A DNA stretch of 64,000 nt, taken from assembly GCF_030824335.1 (NCBI RefSeq), contig NZ_JAVBXX010000019.1:62001-126000 (forward strand), in the 5' to 3' direction. Of the stretch, positions 1-10,529 are shown piece by piece; the stretch's first letter is position 1, and each line of letters opens with the position of its first letter. The translations under genes were made by a program, and so were the position numbers. The DNA is from Azonexus sp. (GTDB lineage: Bacteria > Pseudomonadota > Gammaproteobacteria > Burkholderiales > Rhodocyclaceae). Below the pieces are notes generated by a model. That model was given only the letters and a program-made list of their open reading frames with translations, was not told the origin of the DNA and searched no databases.

Positions 1-1304
1 TCCAGAGTATTGGCTTCCTCTTCTGAAATAAGTCCTTTATCAACCGCCTTGGCTCGAATCCGCTCGGCGCTCATCCCTTTGCCATCATCAGCAATAATCA
101 GGACGATGTGATCACCTTCCTGGCGCGCCTCAAGACGAACCAAGCTCTTTGCCGGCTTACCCGCTGCAGCCCGCTCATCCGGCAACTCCACCCCATGATC
201 TACCGCATTACGGATCAGGTGAATCAAGGGATCGGCAAGGTCTTCGATCATGGTCTTGTCAACCTCGGTTTCCTCACCGGCCAACACCAATTCGACATCC
301 TTGCCTAGCTGTCGCGCCAAGTCACGTGCAATCCGAGGATACTTCTGGAACAAGCGCCCGATCGGCTGCATTCTGGTTTTCATTACCGAGTTTTGCAGAT
401 CGGAAACCAGCAAATCAAGCTGGCTAACCGCCTGATCTAGAGCGTGCAAAGTTTCTGAATCGCTTTTCCCTGCCAGAATATCGGCACGCAAACTGGTCAG
501 ACGATTCTTTGTCAGACCAATTTCGCCGGACAAATTCAACACTTGATCCAGGCGCGACGTATCGACGCGAATAGTATTTTCCCGAGCCCGCTCTTCTGTA
601 CGACGTGCTGCAGCCGGCTGCGGGTTGGGACGATCACTTGTCCTTCGACCGTAAGGCGAAGCCGCCTGGCTGTCAGCCTCAGCATCGGCTCGAGCCACCG
701 GCGTTGCCGACGGCTTGGCGGCAACGGCTGGCGCGGCTTCGGCGCGAGTAATCAATTCCCCTTCGGCCGCTTTAACGGCCTGCCCGGTCACTACTTCGTG
801 CAATTGATTCCAGTCTGGCTCACCAGATGCGCCAGCCGACGTTGGTGCCCCGCTTGCTAGTGGCACAATCACAGGAGGCGGCTCAACCGGTGCCGGCGCA
901 CCGCTCGGCATTTCGCCATTCAAAGCCCCTTGCAAAGCCGCAATAACACGCGACTCTGCCGGCTGAGGTTGCACCATTTGCCCCAACTCGCCAAACATTT
1001 CACGCACACCTTTAGTGGCATCCATGATGACGTCCATCAATTCGGCTGTCAGTTGAAGCTCACCATTACGCAAGCGGTCAAACAAATTCTCGGTTAAATG
1101 ACAGAGCGTAACCAACTCACTGGCATTGAGGAAACCAGCCCCTCCTTTTACCGTGTGAAAGCCTCTGAAAATATCATTCAACAAACCCTTATCATCAGGG
1201 GTCTTTTCAAGATCAACCAGTTTGTTGTCAACATCTGACAAGAGATCGTGGGCTTCCTGCAGGAAATCCTGCAGGAGATCTTCCATTCCAGAAAAGTCGC
1301 TCAT
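1..1304 (-). CDS. cheA: Chemotaxis histidine kinase CheA (first copy, C-terminus beyond window)
   Basis: Autophosphorylating kinase that passes phosphate to CheY and CheB. About 434 residues are visible; the frame is open to the left edge, so the rest of the ATPase domain and the CheW-like P5 lie outside. An Hpt (P1) domain starts the protein with the HTVKGGAGF motif (phospho-His about residue 50). A Pro/Ala-rich linker follows, then a P3 dimerisation segment (LDQVLNLSGEIGLTKNRL) and the start of the HATPase domain with N-box DPLIHLIRNAVDHGVELP and G1-box DDGKGM. The ATG at 1302-1304 has GAGGA upstream. It lies 12 nt downstream of cheZ. Its linker lacks the GFF repeats seen in the second CheA at 13.1-15.4 kb, so the two kinases are not simple duplicates. 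Confidence 0.95.
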   Translation of the reverse strand, partial: MSDFSGMEDLLQDFLQEAHDLLSDVDNKLVDLEKTPDDKGLLNDIFRGFHTVKGGAGFLNASELVTLCHLTENLFDRLRNGELQLTAELMDVIMDATKGVREMFGELGQMVQPQPAESRVIAALQGALNGEMPSGAPAPVEPPPVIVPLASGAPTSAGASGEPDWNQLHEVVTGQAVKAAEGELITRAEAAPAVAAKPSATPVARADAEADSQAASPYGRRTSDRPNPQPAAARRTEERARENTIRVDTSRLDQVLNLSGEIGLTKNRLTSLRADILAGKSDSETLHALDQAVSQLDLLVSDLQNSVMKTRMQPIGRLFQKYPRIARDLARQLGKDVELVLAGEETEVDKTMIEDLADPLIHLIRNAVDHGVELPDERAAAGKPAKSLVRLEARQEGDHIVLIIADDGKGMSAERIRAKAVDKGLISEEEANTL

Positions 1305-1316
1305 TTTCGATCCTCC

Positions 1317-2171
1317 TCAGAAGCCGAGGCTATCGAGCAGGTCATCCACCTGCTCCTGATTAACCACAATATCGGTACGACCTTCCGCATTGACGACAGG
1401 CCCATTCATCAGACTGGTTACCTCGTCAGTCCGCTTGGCCTCCGGCAATACCTCGATCAATAGACCCATCAAACCACTTTCAAGCTCCTGCGCCAAAGTG
1501 ACAATTTTCTTGATGACTTGCCCAGTTAGATCCTGGAAATCCTGAGCCATCATGATTTCAGTCAACTGCGCATGTGTCGCTGCAGTTTTTTCCGGCAACT
1601 GCTGACGCAGAAACTGCCGGGTTTCAATAGCCAACTGTCTGAATTCATCCGGCCCAAGCTGATTTGCAAAAACCTTGTCCCACGTCTCACCAAGCTGGCG
1701 AGATCGAGCCTCGACATCCTCGACCAAAGGGCCTGCAATATCGGTTGCATTGAGTACCCGGCAGGCCGCCTGCTCGGTTAGGTTGGCGATATATGCCAAC
1801 CTATCTTTGGCATCCGGCAAGGCCGAAACAGCCTTCTCCAACACCTTGTCATAACCAAGCATCCCCAAGGTGTCGTGCAAGGCGCGTGCCATGTGACCAA
1901 TGCGATTAAAAACAACCTCTTGCTGCGTCCAGTTTTCATCCTCAACAACCGGAACTCGTTCGCTTACATCGGAGGTCACGACGGCACTAGTGGCAGCCAC
2001 TGCTGCAACGCTGTCAAATAATGCCTGAAGATCGTCACTATCCGCACCTGTCTTGGCAGGAGGCGCAGAAACAGGAGCGGGGGGGGGGGCCGCCGGTTTG
2101 CCCGGCTGGAAATCCGATGCAATCGAGTCAAACAGCGCTTCGAGATCGGAGGAATCATTGCTTACTGACAT
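1317..2171 (-). CDS. cheZ: Protein phosphatase CheZ
   Basis: Dephosphorylates CheY-P. The protein has 284 residues, somewhat longer than the enterobacterial form (about 214) because of an N-terminal extension. The catalytic segment MAQDFQDLTGQVIKK carries the Asp and Gln used for CheY-P hydrolysis. The C-terminal tail QEQVDDLLDSLGF is the CheY-binding helix. The N-terminus repeats a related short motif, LEALFDSIASDF and LQALFDSVAA, separated by a Pro/Ala-rich linker; this may be a duplicated docking helix. The linker is encoded by an uninterrupted run of eleven C (coding strand). The start has a strong AGGAGG ribosome site. It lies between cheY and the first cheA. Confidence 0.95.
   Translation of the reverse strand: MSVSNDSSDLEALFDSIASDFQPGKPAAPPPAPVSAPPAKTGADSDDLQALFDSVAAVAATSAVVTSDVSERVPVVEDENWTQQEVVFNRIGHMARALHDTLGMLGYDKVLEKAVSALPDAKDRLAYIANLTEQAACRVLNATDIAGPLVEDVEARSRQLGETWDKVFANQLGPDEFRQLAIETRQFLRQQLPEKTAATHAQLTEIMMAQDFQDLTGQVIKKIVTLAQELESGLMGLLIEVLPEAKRTDEVTSLMNGPVVNAEGRTDIVVNQEQVDDLLDSLGF
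2079..2089. repeat. 11-bp homopolymeric G/C tract in cheZ
   Basis: Eleven consecutive G on the plus strand (C on the coding strand) encode part of an Ala-Pro-Pro-Pro stretch near codons 28-31 of cheZ. In the present length the frame is intact. Gain or loss of one base would truncate CheZ early. Other G/C runs seen in the window reach only eight. Confidence 0.9.
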
Positions 2172-2180
2172 GCATCCTCC

Positions 2181-2576
2181 TTAAGCTTGTCCAAATTTTT
2201 CGAAAATCTTGTTCAACTTTTCGGACAAGGTTCCCGCCGTAAAAGGCTTTACGATATAACCACTGGCACCTGCTTGGGCTGCCGCGATGATATTTTCCTT
2301 CTTGGCTTCAGCAGTAATCATCAGCACAGGCAAATGTTTCAAAGTCGGGGTTGCACGAATGGTCTGCAGCAGCGTAAGGCCGTCCATATTTGGCATATTC
2401 CAGTCAGTCACAACGAACTCAAAACCACCATTCTGCAACTTTTGCAGGGCGATCGCCCCATCCTCTGCCTCATCGACGTTAGTAAAACCTAACTCTTTCA
2501 GCAGGTTACGAACAATACGGCGCATGGTCGAAAAATCGTCCACTACCAGAAATCTCGTTTTTGGATCAGCAGCCAT
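2181..2576 (-). CDS. cheY: Chemotaxis response regulator CheY
   Basis: Single receiver domain of 131 residues. The acidic pair is Asp13/Asp14, the phosphoacceptor Asp58 sits in [10 protein letters not shown] (the same context as the enterobacterial flagellar CheY), and the conserved Thr (MITAEA) and Lys (VKPF) follow. It is the likely motor-binding CheY and CheZ substrate, and lies directly upstream of cheZ. I start at the ATG at 2574-2576, which has GGAG at proper spacing; an in-frame TTG four codons upstream overlaps that ribosome site. Confidence 0.95.
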   Translation of the reverse strand: MAADPKTRFLVVDDFSTMRRIVRNLLKELGFTNVDEAEDGAIALQKLQNGGFEFVVTDWNMPNMDGLTLLQTIRATPTLKHLPVLMITAEAKKENIIAAAQAGASGYIVKPFTAGTLSEKLNKIFEKFGQA

Positions 2577-2599
2577 GCAACACTCCAATATATTTTTTG

Positions 2600-3538
2600 T
2601 TAGCGCTCAATCAGCGGACGCAGGGTATCAGCCAACGCCTCGGCATCAAATTTTGCCACGTAGGCATCCACACCAACCGACTTGCCCATTGCCCTGTTGG
2701 CCTCAGAGGATAGCGATGAATGCATAACCACGGGGACCCCCTCAAAACGAGGATCGGACTTGATATTTTTGGTTAGCACATAACCATCCATTTCCGGCAT
2801 TTCTGCGTCAACCAGGATAAGCCTCACCTCATCCCGGATATTGCCGCCACTCTGCAAGGAGTGCGCTGCAATACCTTGCAAGCGTGTCCACGCTTCCATG
2901 CCATTGGTTGCGTGTTTGTGCCGAACACCAAGCCTATCAAGCACTTCAGCTATCTTGCGTCGCGCAACGATCGAATCGTCCACAAAGAAGACGCTCGTAT
3001 CAGGATCGACGCGCGCCGGAGAAATATCAACAATCATCGCCTCGCCAAAAGCATTGGCCAGAATCTGCTCCACATCAAGAATGGAAACCAGACCGCCGCC
3101 TTCCAATTCAATTACCGCAGTAATAAGGCCGTGGTTTGCAGTCAATACGCTTTCTGGTGCTTTTACCCTCTCCCAGTCCACACGGATGATTCGGTCAACT
3201 TCGTGAACCAGAAACCCCAAGGTACGCTTGGAGTATTCGGCAACCATCATCGTTTTACCCAAACCTTCGGGCACTCCCTCCAACTGCATGAAGGGGGCCA
3301 GCGAAAGGACCGGAATGACATTGCCGCGCAGGGATATCAGGCCTTCCACACCTCGCGGCATATTGGGCGTTTTGGTGATGTGGGGCGTACGACCGACTTC
3401 ACGCACCTTGAATACATTGATGCCAAAAATCTCACGTGTACCGAGAGAAAACAACAAGATTTCCATCTTGTTGGAGCCTGCCAGACGGGTTCTCGCATCA
3501 ACGCTATCGAGCAAATTCTTGTTTTCGACCAGATTCAT
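2600..3538 (-). CDS. cheV: Chemotaxis coupling protein CheV (CheW-receiver fusion), copy 1
   Basis: 312 residues: a CheW-like domain (about 25-165) that couples receptors to CheA, followed by a receiver domain (about 180-310) with phospho-Asp in [17 protein letters not shown]. It begins [26 protein letters not shown], typical of CheV. It lies 17 nt downstream of a second cheV of the same architecture. The receiver is thought to act as a phosphate sink or to tune array activity. GGGAG precedes the ATG. Confidence 0.93.
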   Translation of the reverse strand: MNLVENKNLLDSVDARTRLAGSNKMEILLFSLGTREIFGINVFKVREVGRTPHITKTPNMPRGVEGLISLRGNVIPVLSLAPFMQLEGVPEGLGKTMMVAEYSKRTLGFLVHEVDRIIRVDWERVKAPESVLTANHGLITAVIELEGGGLVSILDVEQILANAFGEAMIVDISPARVDPDTSVFFVDDSIVARRKIAEVLDRLGVRHKHATNGMEAWTRLQGIAAHSLQSGGNIRDEVRLILVDAEMPEMDGYVLTKNIKSDPRFEGVPVVMHSSLSSEANRAMGKSVGVDAYVAKFDAEALADTLRPLIER

Positions 3539-3555
3539 CCTTGACTCCCCGATTT

Positions 3556-4527
3556 TTAAGTCTTGGCAACCGAATCAGCGCCCACAACACCAAGCCGACG
3601 CGCAAGCGTTTCCGAAAGTCGCTGCGGCTCAAATTTCGGCACATACTCATCAACACCGACCGACTGACCAAGTTTCTGGTTGGACATCCCGGACAACGAA
3701 GAATGCATGATCACGGGAATATTCGCAAAACGCGGGTCTGATTTGATTTTCTTGGTCAGAATATAGCCGTCCATTTCCGGCATTTCGATATCTGTCAGGA
3801 TCAAATTAATGATCGATGATGGCGACTTTCCGTTGGTTTTTGCATAACTCGCAACCTTTTCCATCTCGTCCCACATCTGACGCCCGTTAACAGCACTGAA
3901 GCCTTTGACACCCATGGTATCCAAAGTACGTTGTATCTGCTTGCGCGCCACACTTGAGTCATCACAATAGAAAACCGTCAAATCAGGACGGTCGACCGCA
4001 ACAACACTACGGAATACCAGATCATTTTCTGTAGCGGTCGTTTCAGACAAGACTTTTTCCACATCCATCATCATGACTAGGCGGTTATCTTCCAACTCGG
4101 TCACTGCAGTGACCAGCCCCCCCGTCTGAGCCATCAACATCTCTGGAGGCACCCGCATCTTGCTCCAGTCCAGGCGCAAGATGGTATCGACCCCTTCTAC
4201 GAGAAACCCCTGCGTATGACCGTTATATTCAGTAACAATCATGATTTCACGCGGCGTATCGACAGGGATACCCGAATACTTGGCGAGGTCAATGACCGGA
4301 ACCAAGGCACCGCGCAGACTGACCATCCCTTCAACAGAAGAAGGCATATCGGGCGCCGCCGTAATCTTCGGCGTGCGCATGACCTCGCGCACTTTGAAGA
4401 CGTTGATGCCATAGGTTTCGCGCTGCCCGGTTCGTGGGTCTACCCCGAGAAAAAACAGCAGTATTTCCAGCTTGTTGGTACCAGCAAGCTTGGTTCGCGC
4501 ATCAATATTTTTTAATAATTCCGACAT
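3556..4527 (-). CDS. cheV: Chemotaxis coupling protein CheV (CheW-receiver fusion), copy 2
   Basis: 323 residues with the same CheW plus receiver layout; phospho-Asp in [17 protein letters not shown]. It is recognisably paralogous to the adjacent copy (shared NIDARTKLAGTNKLEILLFFLG start and MPEMDGYILTKKIKSDPRF region) but diverged, so the duplication is old. The ribosome site GAGGGG precedes the ATG. A gap of about 130 nt separates it from the STAS gene upstream; I see no convincing promoter there. Confidence 0.93.
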   Translation of the reverse strand: MSELLKNIDARTKLAGTNKLEILLFFLGVDPRTGQRETYGINVFKVREVMRTPKITAAPDMPSSVEGMVSLRGALVPVIDLAKYSGIPVDTPREIMIVTEYNGHTQGFLVEGVDTILRLDWSKMRVPPEMLMAQTGGLVTAVTELEDNRLVMMMDVEKVLSETTATENDLVFRSVVAVDRPDLTVFYCDDSSVARKQIQRTLDTMGVKGFSAVNGRQMWDEMEKVASYAKTNGKSPSSIINLILTDIEMPEMDGYILTKKIKSDPRFANIPVIMHSSLSGMSNQKLGQSVGVDEYVPKFEPQRLSETLARRLGVVGADSVAKT

Positions 4528-4655
4528 TCTTATCCCCTCGCCTCACACCCTGCCGAGCCTTCGCATCGGACAAAGCTACCATGCAACTGTCCGGAAGACC
4601 ATACACGCACAAACCGAAGCTCTTTTCGCTCAGGATTTACAGCACAGAGAGTCAC

Positions 4656-4961
4656 TCAGGAAATGCGAAAAAGCTTACTGAAATTGGCTATTTCAAGCAC
4701 TTGCTTGACGTTACCCTGCACACCACTAAGCACAACATCCTTCCCACAACCGCCCATTTTATCCCGCAACATCAACAACATGCCTAGCGCCGAACTATCC
4801 AGATAATCAACACCGGAGAAATCCACGGTCAACGCGCGGCAACTGTCGTCGGAAATCAGCGGCTCATAAGCAGCACGAAAATCTCGGTGAGTATTGAAAT
4901 CAAAACGGCCAACGAGTGAAATCGTCACCATTGCCGCATCCTGCTTAATGCTTGTTTGCAT
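4656..4961 (-). CDS. STAS-domain protein (anti-anti-sigma factor type)
   Basis: A 101-residue single STAS domain. The segment YLDSSALGMLLML contains the Asp-Ser-Ser motif whose Ser is phosphorylated in SpoIIAA-type antagonists. I start at the ATG at 4959-4961, which has AGGA seven nt upstream; the longer frame has no good ribosome site. It sits between cheB and cheV inside the chemotaxis cluster. No partner kinase (HATPase anti-sigma) or PP2C is next to it, so its partner must be elsewhere. A direct role in chemotaxis is inferred only from location. Confidence 0.85.
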   Translation of the reverse strand: MQTSIKQDAAMVTISLVGRFDFNTHRDFRAAYEPLISDDSCRALTVDFSGVDYLDSSALGMLLMLRDKMGGCGKDVVLSGVQGNVKQVLEIANFSKLFRIS

Positions 4962-5037
4962 TTCAATTCCTAAAAAATACCAAAACCGCTCACAGTTTAA
5001 TACTTTAGTAGAGGGCGGCAAGTGTCGGTGATAAAGA

Positions 5038-6117
5038 TCAGCGGGCTGCAACAGCAATTACCCTGCGCGCCATATCATCCAAAGCACACTGCTCTTCCAC
5101 GGCACCAATCAAAAAAGCCTCTCGCGGCATGCCGTAGACCACACAACTCGCCTCATCCTGACCGAACGTTCTTGCCCCTGACTGGCGCATGCGCAACATA
5201 CCTTGAGCACCATCCTTGCCCATTCCGGTCAGGATCACACCAATCGCCTGCCGCCCAAGCACCTGGGCCGCTGAATCGAACAAAACATCAACGGATGGAC
5301 GATGACGATTTACCGGCGCCGAAGCAGACAACTCTGTCAACAAACCACCGGCACCGCGGCGAATCAGCAAATGTGAATGGCCGGGAGCGATATAGACCGT
5401 ACCGGCTTCAACACGCTCATTTCCTTGTGACTCAATGACCCGCGGGGCACACAACCCATCCAAACGACGGGCAAATGATGCAGTAAAGGTTTCCGGCATG
5501 TGCTGAACGATCAAAATCGGTGGGCAATTGGCAGGAATACCCAGCAGAAACTCTTTGATAGCCTCTGTCCCTCCAGTCGACGCCCCCAAAAAGATAATTT
5601 TTCCGCCAGCCGATGAGGTAATGCCTACCGAAGGTGAACTCGCCATTGTCGACGCATTGCGTTGCAACGGTACAGAGGCCTCTACACCAGAACGACTGGA
5701 AAACCGCCCCCTGACACGAGCCCCACGTGCAGCACGAATTTTATCTGTCAATTCTTCGGCATACTGCTCCACACTTTGCCCCGCATCAGTACGTGGTTTG
5801 CCGATAAAGTCCACCGCGCCCAACTCTAGTGCTTTCAGTGTCGTCTCCGAAGTGGCGCTGGTATAAGAAGAAACCATGACCACAGGCATCGGACGCAAAC
5901 GCATCAGACGCTCAAGAAACTCCAGCCCATCCATCCCGGGCATGTTGACATCGAGCGTCAAAACATCGGGATTGAGATTTTTGATCATTTCACGTGCAGT
6001 TTGCGCATCTTGCGCAGCACCAATGACTTCGAGATCGGGAACGGCATTAATCATGGCGCTCAACAGTCCGCGCATCAACGCCGAATCATCCACCACCAAA
6101 ACACGGGTCTTGATCAC
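5038..6117 (-). CDS. cheB: Protein-glutamate methylesterase/glutaminase CheB
   Basis: 359 residues. The N-terminal receiver has phospho-Asp56 in [13 protein letters not shown] linker follows, then the methylesterase domain with the catalytic triad Ser180 (LGASTGG), His206 (VQHMP) and Asp302 (TGMGKDG). It removes methyl groups from receptor glutamates and so opposes CheR. It lies downstream of cheR and cheD, completing the adaptation module. Confidence 0.96.
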   Translation of the reverse strand: MIKTRVLVVDDSALMRGLLSAMINAVPDLEVIGAAQDAQTAREMIKNLNPDVLTLDVNMPGMDGLEFLERLMRLRPMPVVMVSSYTSATSETTLKALELGAVDFIGKPRTDAGQSVEQYAEELTDKIRAARGARVRGRFSSRSGVEASVPLQRNASTMASSPSVGITSSAGGKIIFLGASTGGTEAIKEFLLGIPANCPPILIVQHMPETFTASFARRLDGLCAPRVIESQGNERVEAGTVYIAPGHSHLLIRRGAGGLLTELSASAPVNRHRPSVDVLFDSAAQVLGRQAIGVILTGMGKDGAQGMLRMRQSGARTFGQDEASCVVYGMPREAFLIGAVEEQCALDDMARRVIAVAAR

Positions 6118-6157
6118 GATGCGCTCCCGTAGGAAATTCTATTCAACATATGCATAG

Positions 6158-6763
6158 TTAGACAAACAACTCAACGTCACCCGCAATCGGCCCACCGGAT
6201 AGACGTTCCTTGTAATCGCGTTCGCGGCTGAACAAGGTTTCGTTATGGACACGATGTAATTTCTTGACCAACACACGACCACTTTGCGGGAAGTAGTAAA
6301 CCTTGCGTGGATACGAATCAAGAAGATCCTTGGCCACGATGGGTATTTTTTCCGTTTTCAGATAATCCAGGACAAATTCGGCATTCCGAACCCCAACATT
6401 GCTGCTCGACAAACTGGCCATCACCGCACCACCGCCGAACACCTTGGCCTCCAGACGATTGCGCCGAGCCCCCATTTTCAGCAAATGATTAATCAGCACC
6501 TCCATGGCATAAGAACCATAGCGCGCGGAGGTTTTTACCGTTTCACGACCACCGTCGTCCGGCAACATGAAGTGATTCATGCCGCCGACACCGGAATCCA
6601 TATCGTGGATACAGGCGGCTACGCAAGAACCCAAAACGGTCACCAGAAGCATGTTTTCACCGGAGACGAAATACTCCCCCGGTAAAATTTTCGCGGCATC
6701 CGTCTCAAAATGCCGATCGAAGTAGCGGTTACTCGCCAGATGTTCGTCGTAAGCGTGCTGCAC
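6158..6763 (-). CDS. cheD: Chemoreceptor glutamine deamidase CheD
   Basis: 201 residues. It contains the CheD hallmark LGSCVAACIHD (catalytic Cys about residue 47) and GGMNHFMLP (catalytic His about residue 64). It deamidates specific receptor glutamines and in some bacteria also interacts with CheC; no cheC is visible here, where CheZ is the phosphatase. It lies 11 nt downstream of cheR. Confidence 0.95.
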   Translation of the reverse strand: MQHAYDEHLASNRYFDRHFETDAAKILPGEYFVSGENMLLVTVLGSCVAACIHDMDSGVGGMNHFMLPDDGGRETVKTSARYGSYAMEVLINHLLKMGARRNRLEAKVFGGGAVMASLSSSNVGVRNAEFVLDYLKTEKIPIVAKDLLDSYPRKVYYFPQSGRVLVKKLHRVHNETLFSRERDYKERLSGGPIAGDVELFV

Positions 6764-6774
6764 GCGCGTCCTTC

Positions 6775-7680
6775 TCAGCGAGCCCCGGCCAGCGCATAGA
6801 CTGTTTTGCCGAGAGACTTGAACAAATCCGCTGCATGAAGAAAACTTTCCGAATGGCCAGCAAACATCAGACCATCGGGCTGCATCATCGGAGCAAAGCG
6901 CGAGAGTATTTTATACTGCGTTGGTTTATCGAAATAAATCATCACGTTACGACAAAAAAGAACATCAAGCGGCCCCTTCACCTGATACGTTGCATCAAGC
7001 AGATTGATACGGCGAAACTCGACCAGACGCTTCAATTCCGGCCGAATTGCGGCAAACCCGTCCTGGCTACCGGTGCCTCGCAAAAAAAAGCGGCGCAGAC
7101 GCTCAGGAGACATTTTCTCCAGGCGGTCCATTCCATAAACCCCTTTTTGGGCCGTCGCCAACACATTGGTATCCAGATCTGAAGCAACAATGCTGACATG
7201 CGAAACATCCTGGCCAAACGTTTCGGCGACGGTCATCGCAATCGAATAGGGCTCTTCTCCGGTCGACGCGGCGGAACACCAAATTTTGATCGGTCGGCGC
7301 GTACCCAGTTTCCGTAGATGTTCAGACAGGACAGGAAAATGATGCGGCTCACGGAAAAAAGAGGTGAGATTGGTCGTCAGGGAATTGACGAAACGCTCCC
7401 ACTCATCACCGCCATGGCGCTCAAGCGTATCGAGGTAATCGCAAAAACTCTGCTTGTTTAATGCACGCAGACGTCTGGCCAGGCGCGAATAGACCATGTC
7501 TTTTTTGACCGGTGAAAGCGAAATCCCAGCGTGCTGATAGATAAGTTTGCGGACACGCTCAAAGTCACCATCCGAAAAATCGAACTCGCGCCCAGCCGTT
7601 TCTCTGGGCGGCAAAACCTTGCTCAACCCATCACGTAAATTGGCGGTCGCCGGTGGCGGACGCTTTGGATCCAGAGCCAT
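6775..7680 (-). CDS. cheR: Chemotaxis protein methyltransferase CheR
   Basis: 301 residues: an N-terminal helical domain (about 30-90) and a SAM-dependent methyltransferase domain with IWCSAASTGEEPYSIA and CRNVMIYFD. It methylates receptor glutamates. The start ATG overlaps the stop codon of the upstream receptor gene (TAATG) with GGAAGAG before it, so translational coupling is likely; an upstream GTG in the same frame would lie inside the receptor gene. Both long receptors upstream end in an aromatic pentapeptide that CheR can dock to. Confidence 0.95.
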   Translation of the reverse strand: MALDPKRPPPATANLRDGLSKVLPPRETAGREFDFSDGDFERVRKLIYQHAGISLSPVKKDMVYSRLARRLRALNKQSFCDYLDTLERHGGDEWERFVNSLTTNLTSFFREPHHFPVLSEHLRKLGTRRPIKIWCSAASTGEEPYSIAMTVAETFGQDVSHVSIVASDLDTNVLATAQKGVYGMDRLEKMSPERLRRFFLRGTGSQDGFAAIRPELKRLVEFRRINLLDATYQVKGPLDVLFCRNVMIYFDKPTQYKILSRFAPMMQPDGLMFAGHSESFLHAADLFKSLGKTVYALAGAR

Positions 7681-10505
7681 TAGAACTCTTCCCATTCATC
7701 ATCGAGGCTTGATGGCAAACTGCGCATCTTGGCCGTGGGTGGCGGCCGACGCTCAACAGTAGCGGACGGACGGGGCAAGGGAGTCGACAAACTGGGCAAT
7801 TCTCGTCCGGCGGAAAGCTTGAATACGGAAACGGCACGTGCCATCGACTCGGCCTGCTCCTCCAGACTTTCTGCGGCAGCCGCTGCTTCCTCCACTAGTG
7901 CCGCATTTTGCTGCGTGACCTCATCCATCTGGCTGACCGCCAGACCGACTTGTTCTATACCGGCACTCTGCTCCCGACTGGCTTCTGCAATATCGGTCAC
8001 GATTTTTGCCACACGTTTGATACTGGCCATAATCTCGGTCATGGTTGCCCCTGCCTGATCAACCAGTTTGCTACCTGTTTCGACCCGCCCTACGGAATCC
8101 GAAATCAAGCCCTTGATTTCCTTGGCTGCGGCCGCACTGCGCTGCGCCAAATTGCGCACTTCAGTTGCTACCACGGCAAATCCGCGCCCCTGCTCGCCGG
8201 CACGGGCGGCCTCGACTGCTGCATTGAGGGCGAGAATATTTGTCTGGAAGGCGATACCGTCGATCACCCCGATGATATCGGCAATCTTGGCGCTGGCCTG
8301 ATGGATCGAACCCATGGTGTCCACCACCTTACCAACGACTTCCCCCCCCTGTTCGGCAACACGTTGGGCGCTACCGGCAAGTTCGTTGGCTTGACGTGCG
8401 TTCTCGGCATTCTGCTTCACAGTCGCCGTCAATTGCTCCATGCTCGATGCGGTTTCCTCGAGACTGCTCGCTTGTTCTTCCGTCCGGCTCGACAAATCCT
8501 GATTACCCGAAGCGATCTGCTTGGCCGCCACATTGATGACTTCAGCAGAGCCTTGAATCCCCCCAACCAGTTCACGCAAGCGGGTCACCGTCAGATTGGC
8601 ATCGTCCTTCAAACGCCCGAATGTCCCCTGATAATCCGTGGTGACGGTATGCATCAGGTCCCCCGCCGCGATCTTGGACAACAGGTCGGCAATCTCGGTA
8701 ATCGCCGAACTGCTGGTTTCCAACAGGCTATTGATCCCGTTACCCAACTCTTTATAGAAACCTTCAAGCGCGTCCGGATCAAGACGCGCACCAAGATTGC
8801 CGGCCGAGGCTTGGGCAATCAGATCCGCGACAAGGCGTTGTGCATTGATTTCGGCAGTGCGGTCCAACCACTCACCAACCGTACCCAAGCGCTCGCCCCG
8901 CTCGTTGACGATGGGATTGGTCACCACACTGAAAATTCGCCCCCCCATCTGCATTTCTGTTGTGCGCGTTCCCTGCAATTCGCGCAAGCTGAGCAACACG
9001 GCCTTCGGGTCCGAATACAAGTCACCAATATTGCTGCCAACAAAGCGGTCGACCGAGAAATTCGGCAGAGATTCACGCATGGCTGGCTCGATCTTTCGCA
9101 GCGTGTTCTGCAGTCCCTTGTTGGCGTACAGCACGACACCTTCATCGTTGGCAATACGCAAGTTCGAGGTCACACAATCCAGCGCGATCTTGATCCGCAG
9201 ATTGTCGTTGGCGATGCGCTGGGCCTCGGCTACGTTGAATCCCTGCTGAATCTGCATCGACTGCAGGCCCTGCAGGATCTTGCCCATTTCATCATTGCGC
9301 GCAATATCGACATTACGGGTGAAGTCGCCGTTTGCCAGAGACTGGAAGGTGGCGATGATGTCATCGATCGGACGGGTAATCGAACGGATGATTGCGCTGG
9401 CGATCCACAAACCAACCAGCACGGCGACCAACAATATGCCCAGCATCCAGGTCAACTGACTGACATAACGTTGCTCACCTTCCGTAACCAGGCGCTGCGC
9501 CTGTTCGGCCTGGAATTGATACAACTCGTTTGCCTTGGCCGCAGCCACCATATAGGTTGGGTTGATCTTGCCCAGAAGGATCACGTTGGCGTCATCAAAA
9601 CGCCCCTCCAGCAACGCCTCACGTGCCGGTAGCAGGCCATCCTTGACATAACGGGTCCGTGCTTCGGCAAATTCAGCCACCAGTTTCTGCTCGGCCTCGC
9701 CAACAACGGCTTTACTGTAGGCCTCCCAGCGCCGGGAAATTTCAGCAATGTTTGCAGCGATCTGATCCGTATGGAACTCAATCTTGTGATCATGCTGATG
9801 AGCATATCGCCCAGCAGGATCGTGCTGCAGCGTCAACAACACCTGACTTCGATTCTCTGCCATAAGCCGACCGATTTCCGAAAGCAACTGCGTCGGCTTG
9901 ATTCCCTGCTCGTTAAGCAACTGCGATGTGGTCTGGGTCGAACCGATCCCCCAGATACCCAGTCCTGCAACCAGCACCATCGTCGCCAGCATCGTGACAA
10001 AACCCGCATACAACTTCTGCCGCAAGGACCAGCCGGCAGCCATACCCGGACCACCTTTGGCCACCGCACCGTGACGGATGTGCAAACCGCCAGCCCGATT
10101 TTCCCGGAACAGTCGGTAGGCACTTTCTGCGGCCTCTATCTGTTGCCGTGTTGCCTGACGACGAACCGACATGTAGCCGACAACTTGACCATTTTCCCGA
10201 ATGGGCGTTGCCGTTGCCAGCACCCAATAGAAGTCACCGTTCTTGCAACGATTCTTGACCAACCCAGTCCACGGACGTCCAGCCTTCAAGTCACGCCACA
10301 TATCCTCGAAAGCCTCAGCCGGCATATCGGGATGACGCACAATGTTGTGCGGCTGACCGATCAGTTCGGCTTCTGAAAATCCGCTGATACTGATGAAGTC
10401 CTTGTTGAGATAGGTAATCAGCCCTTTAAGATCTGTCTTGGAGACGATCAGGCTCTCATTGGTCAACAGGATTTCGTTCTGGGTGACAGGCTGGTTATTG
10501 CGCAT
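7680..10505 (-). CDS. PAS-containing methyl-accepting chemotaxis protein (Aer-like N-terminus)
   Basis: 941 residues. An N-terminal cytoplasmic PAS domain (about 15-125; [30 protein letters not shown]) resembles the FAD-binding PAS of Aer. Then come TM1 (about 165-190), a short helical periplasmic part, TM2 (about 350-375), HAMP, a second PAS-like domain (about 435-560), a further HAMP-like segment and the signalling hairpin with [20 protein letters not shown]. The C-terminus EWEEF fits the xWxxF pentapeptide that tethers CheR/CheB. The start at 10503-10505 is preceded by AGGG. It probably senses redox or energy state, inferred from the PAS type. Confidence 0.93.
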   Translation of the reverse strand: MRNNQPVTQNEILLTNESLIVSKTDLKGLITYLNKDFISISGFSEAELIGQPHNIVRHPDMPAEAFEDMWRDLKAGRPWTGLVKNRCKNGDFYWVLATATPIRENGQVVGYMSVRRQATRQQIEAAESAYRLFRENRAGGLHIRHGAVAKGGPGMAAGWSLRQKLYAGFVTMLATMVLVAGLGIWGIGSTQTTSQLLNEQGIKPTQLLSEIGRLMAENRSQVLLTLQHDPAGRYAHQHDHKIEFHTDQIAANIAEISRRWEAYSKAVVGEAEQKLVAEFAEARTRYVKDGLLPAREALLEGRFDDANVILLGKINPTYMVAAAKANELYQFQAEQAQRLVTEGEQRYVSQLTWMLGILLVAVLVGLWIASAIIRSITRPIDDIIATFQSLANGDFTRNVDIARNDEMGKILQGLQSMQIQQGFNVAEAQRIANDNLRIKIALDCVTSNLRIANDEGVVLYANKGLQNTLRKIEPAMRESLPNFSVDRFVGSNIGDLYSDPKAVLLSLRELQGTRTTEMQMGGRIFSVVTNPIVNERGERLGTVGEWLDRTAEINAQRLVADLIAQASAGNLGARLDPDALEGFYKELGNGINSLLETSSSAITEIADLLSKIAAGDLMHTVTTDYQGTFGRLKDDANLTVTRLRELVGGIQGSAEVINVAAKQIASGNQDLSSRTEEQASSLEETASSMEQLTATVKQNAENARQANELAGSAQRVAEQGGEVVGKVVDTMGSIHQASAKIADIIGVIDGIAFQTNILALNAAVEAARAGEQGRGFAVVATEVRNLAQRSAAAAKEIKGLISDSVGRVETGSKLVDQAGATMTEIMASIKRVAKIVTDIAEASREQSAGIEQVGLAVSQMDEVTQQNAALVEEAAAAAESLEEQAESMARAVSVFKLSAGRELPSLSTPLPRPSATVERRPPPTAKMRSLPSSLDDEWEEF

Positions 10506-10529
10506 GGATCTGCCCTTCATTTTTCTGCA

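Noticed and set aside
4528..4655. TAAA-N15-GC pattern resembling a sigma-28 promoter before cheV
   Set aside because: Only the TAAA and two bases of the -10 box match, so it is not better than chance.
8341..8350. C8 run in a receptor gene and a similar C8 run near 19852
   Set aside because: Eight-base runs occur more than once in this GC-rich window and are too short to argue for phase variation.
7908..9632. Plus-strand open frame of 574 codons
   Set aside because: It is antisense to the PAS-containing receptor and shows no domain.
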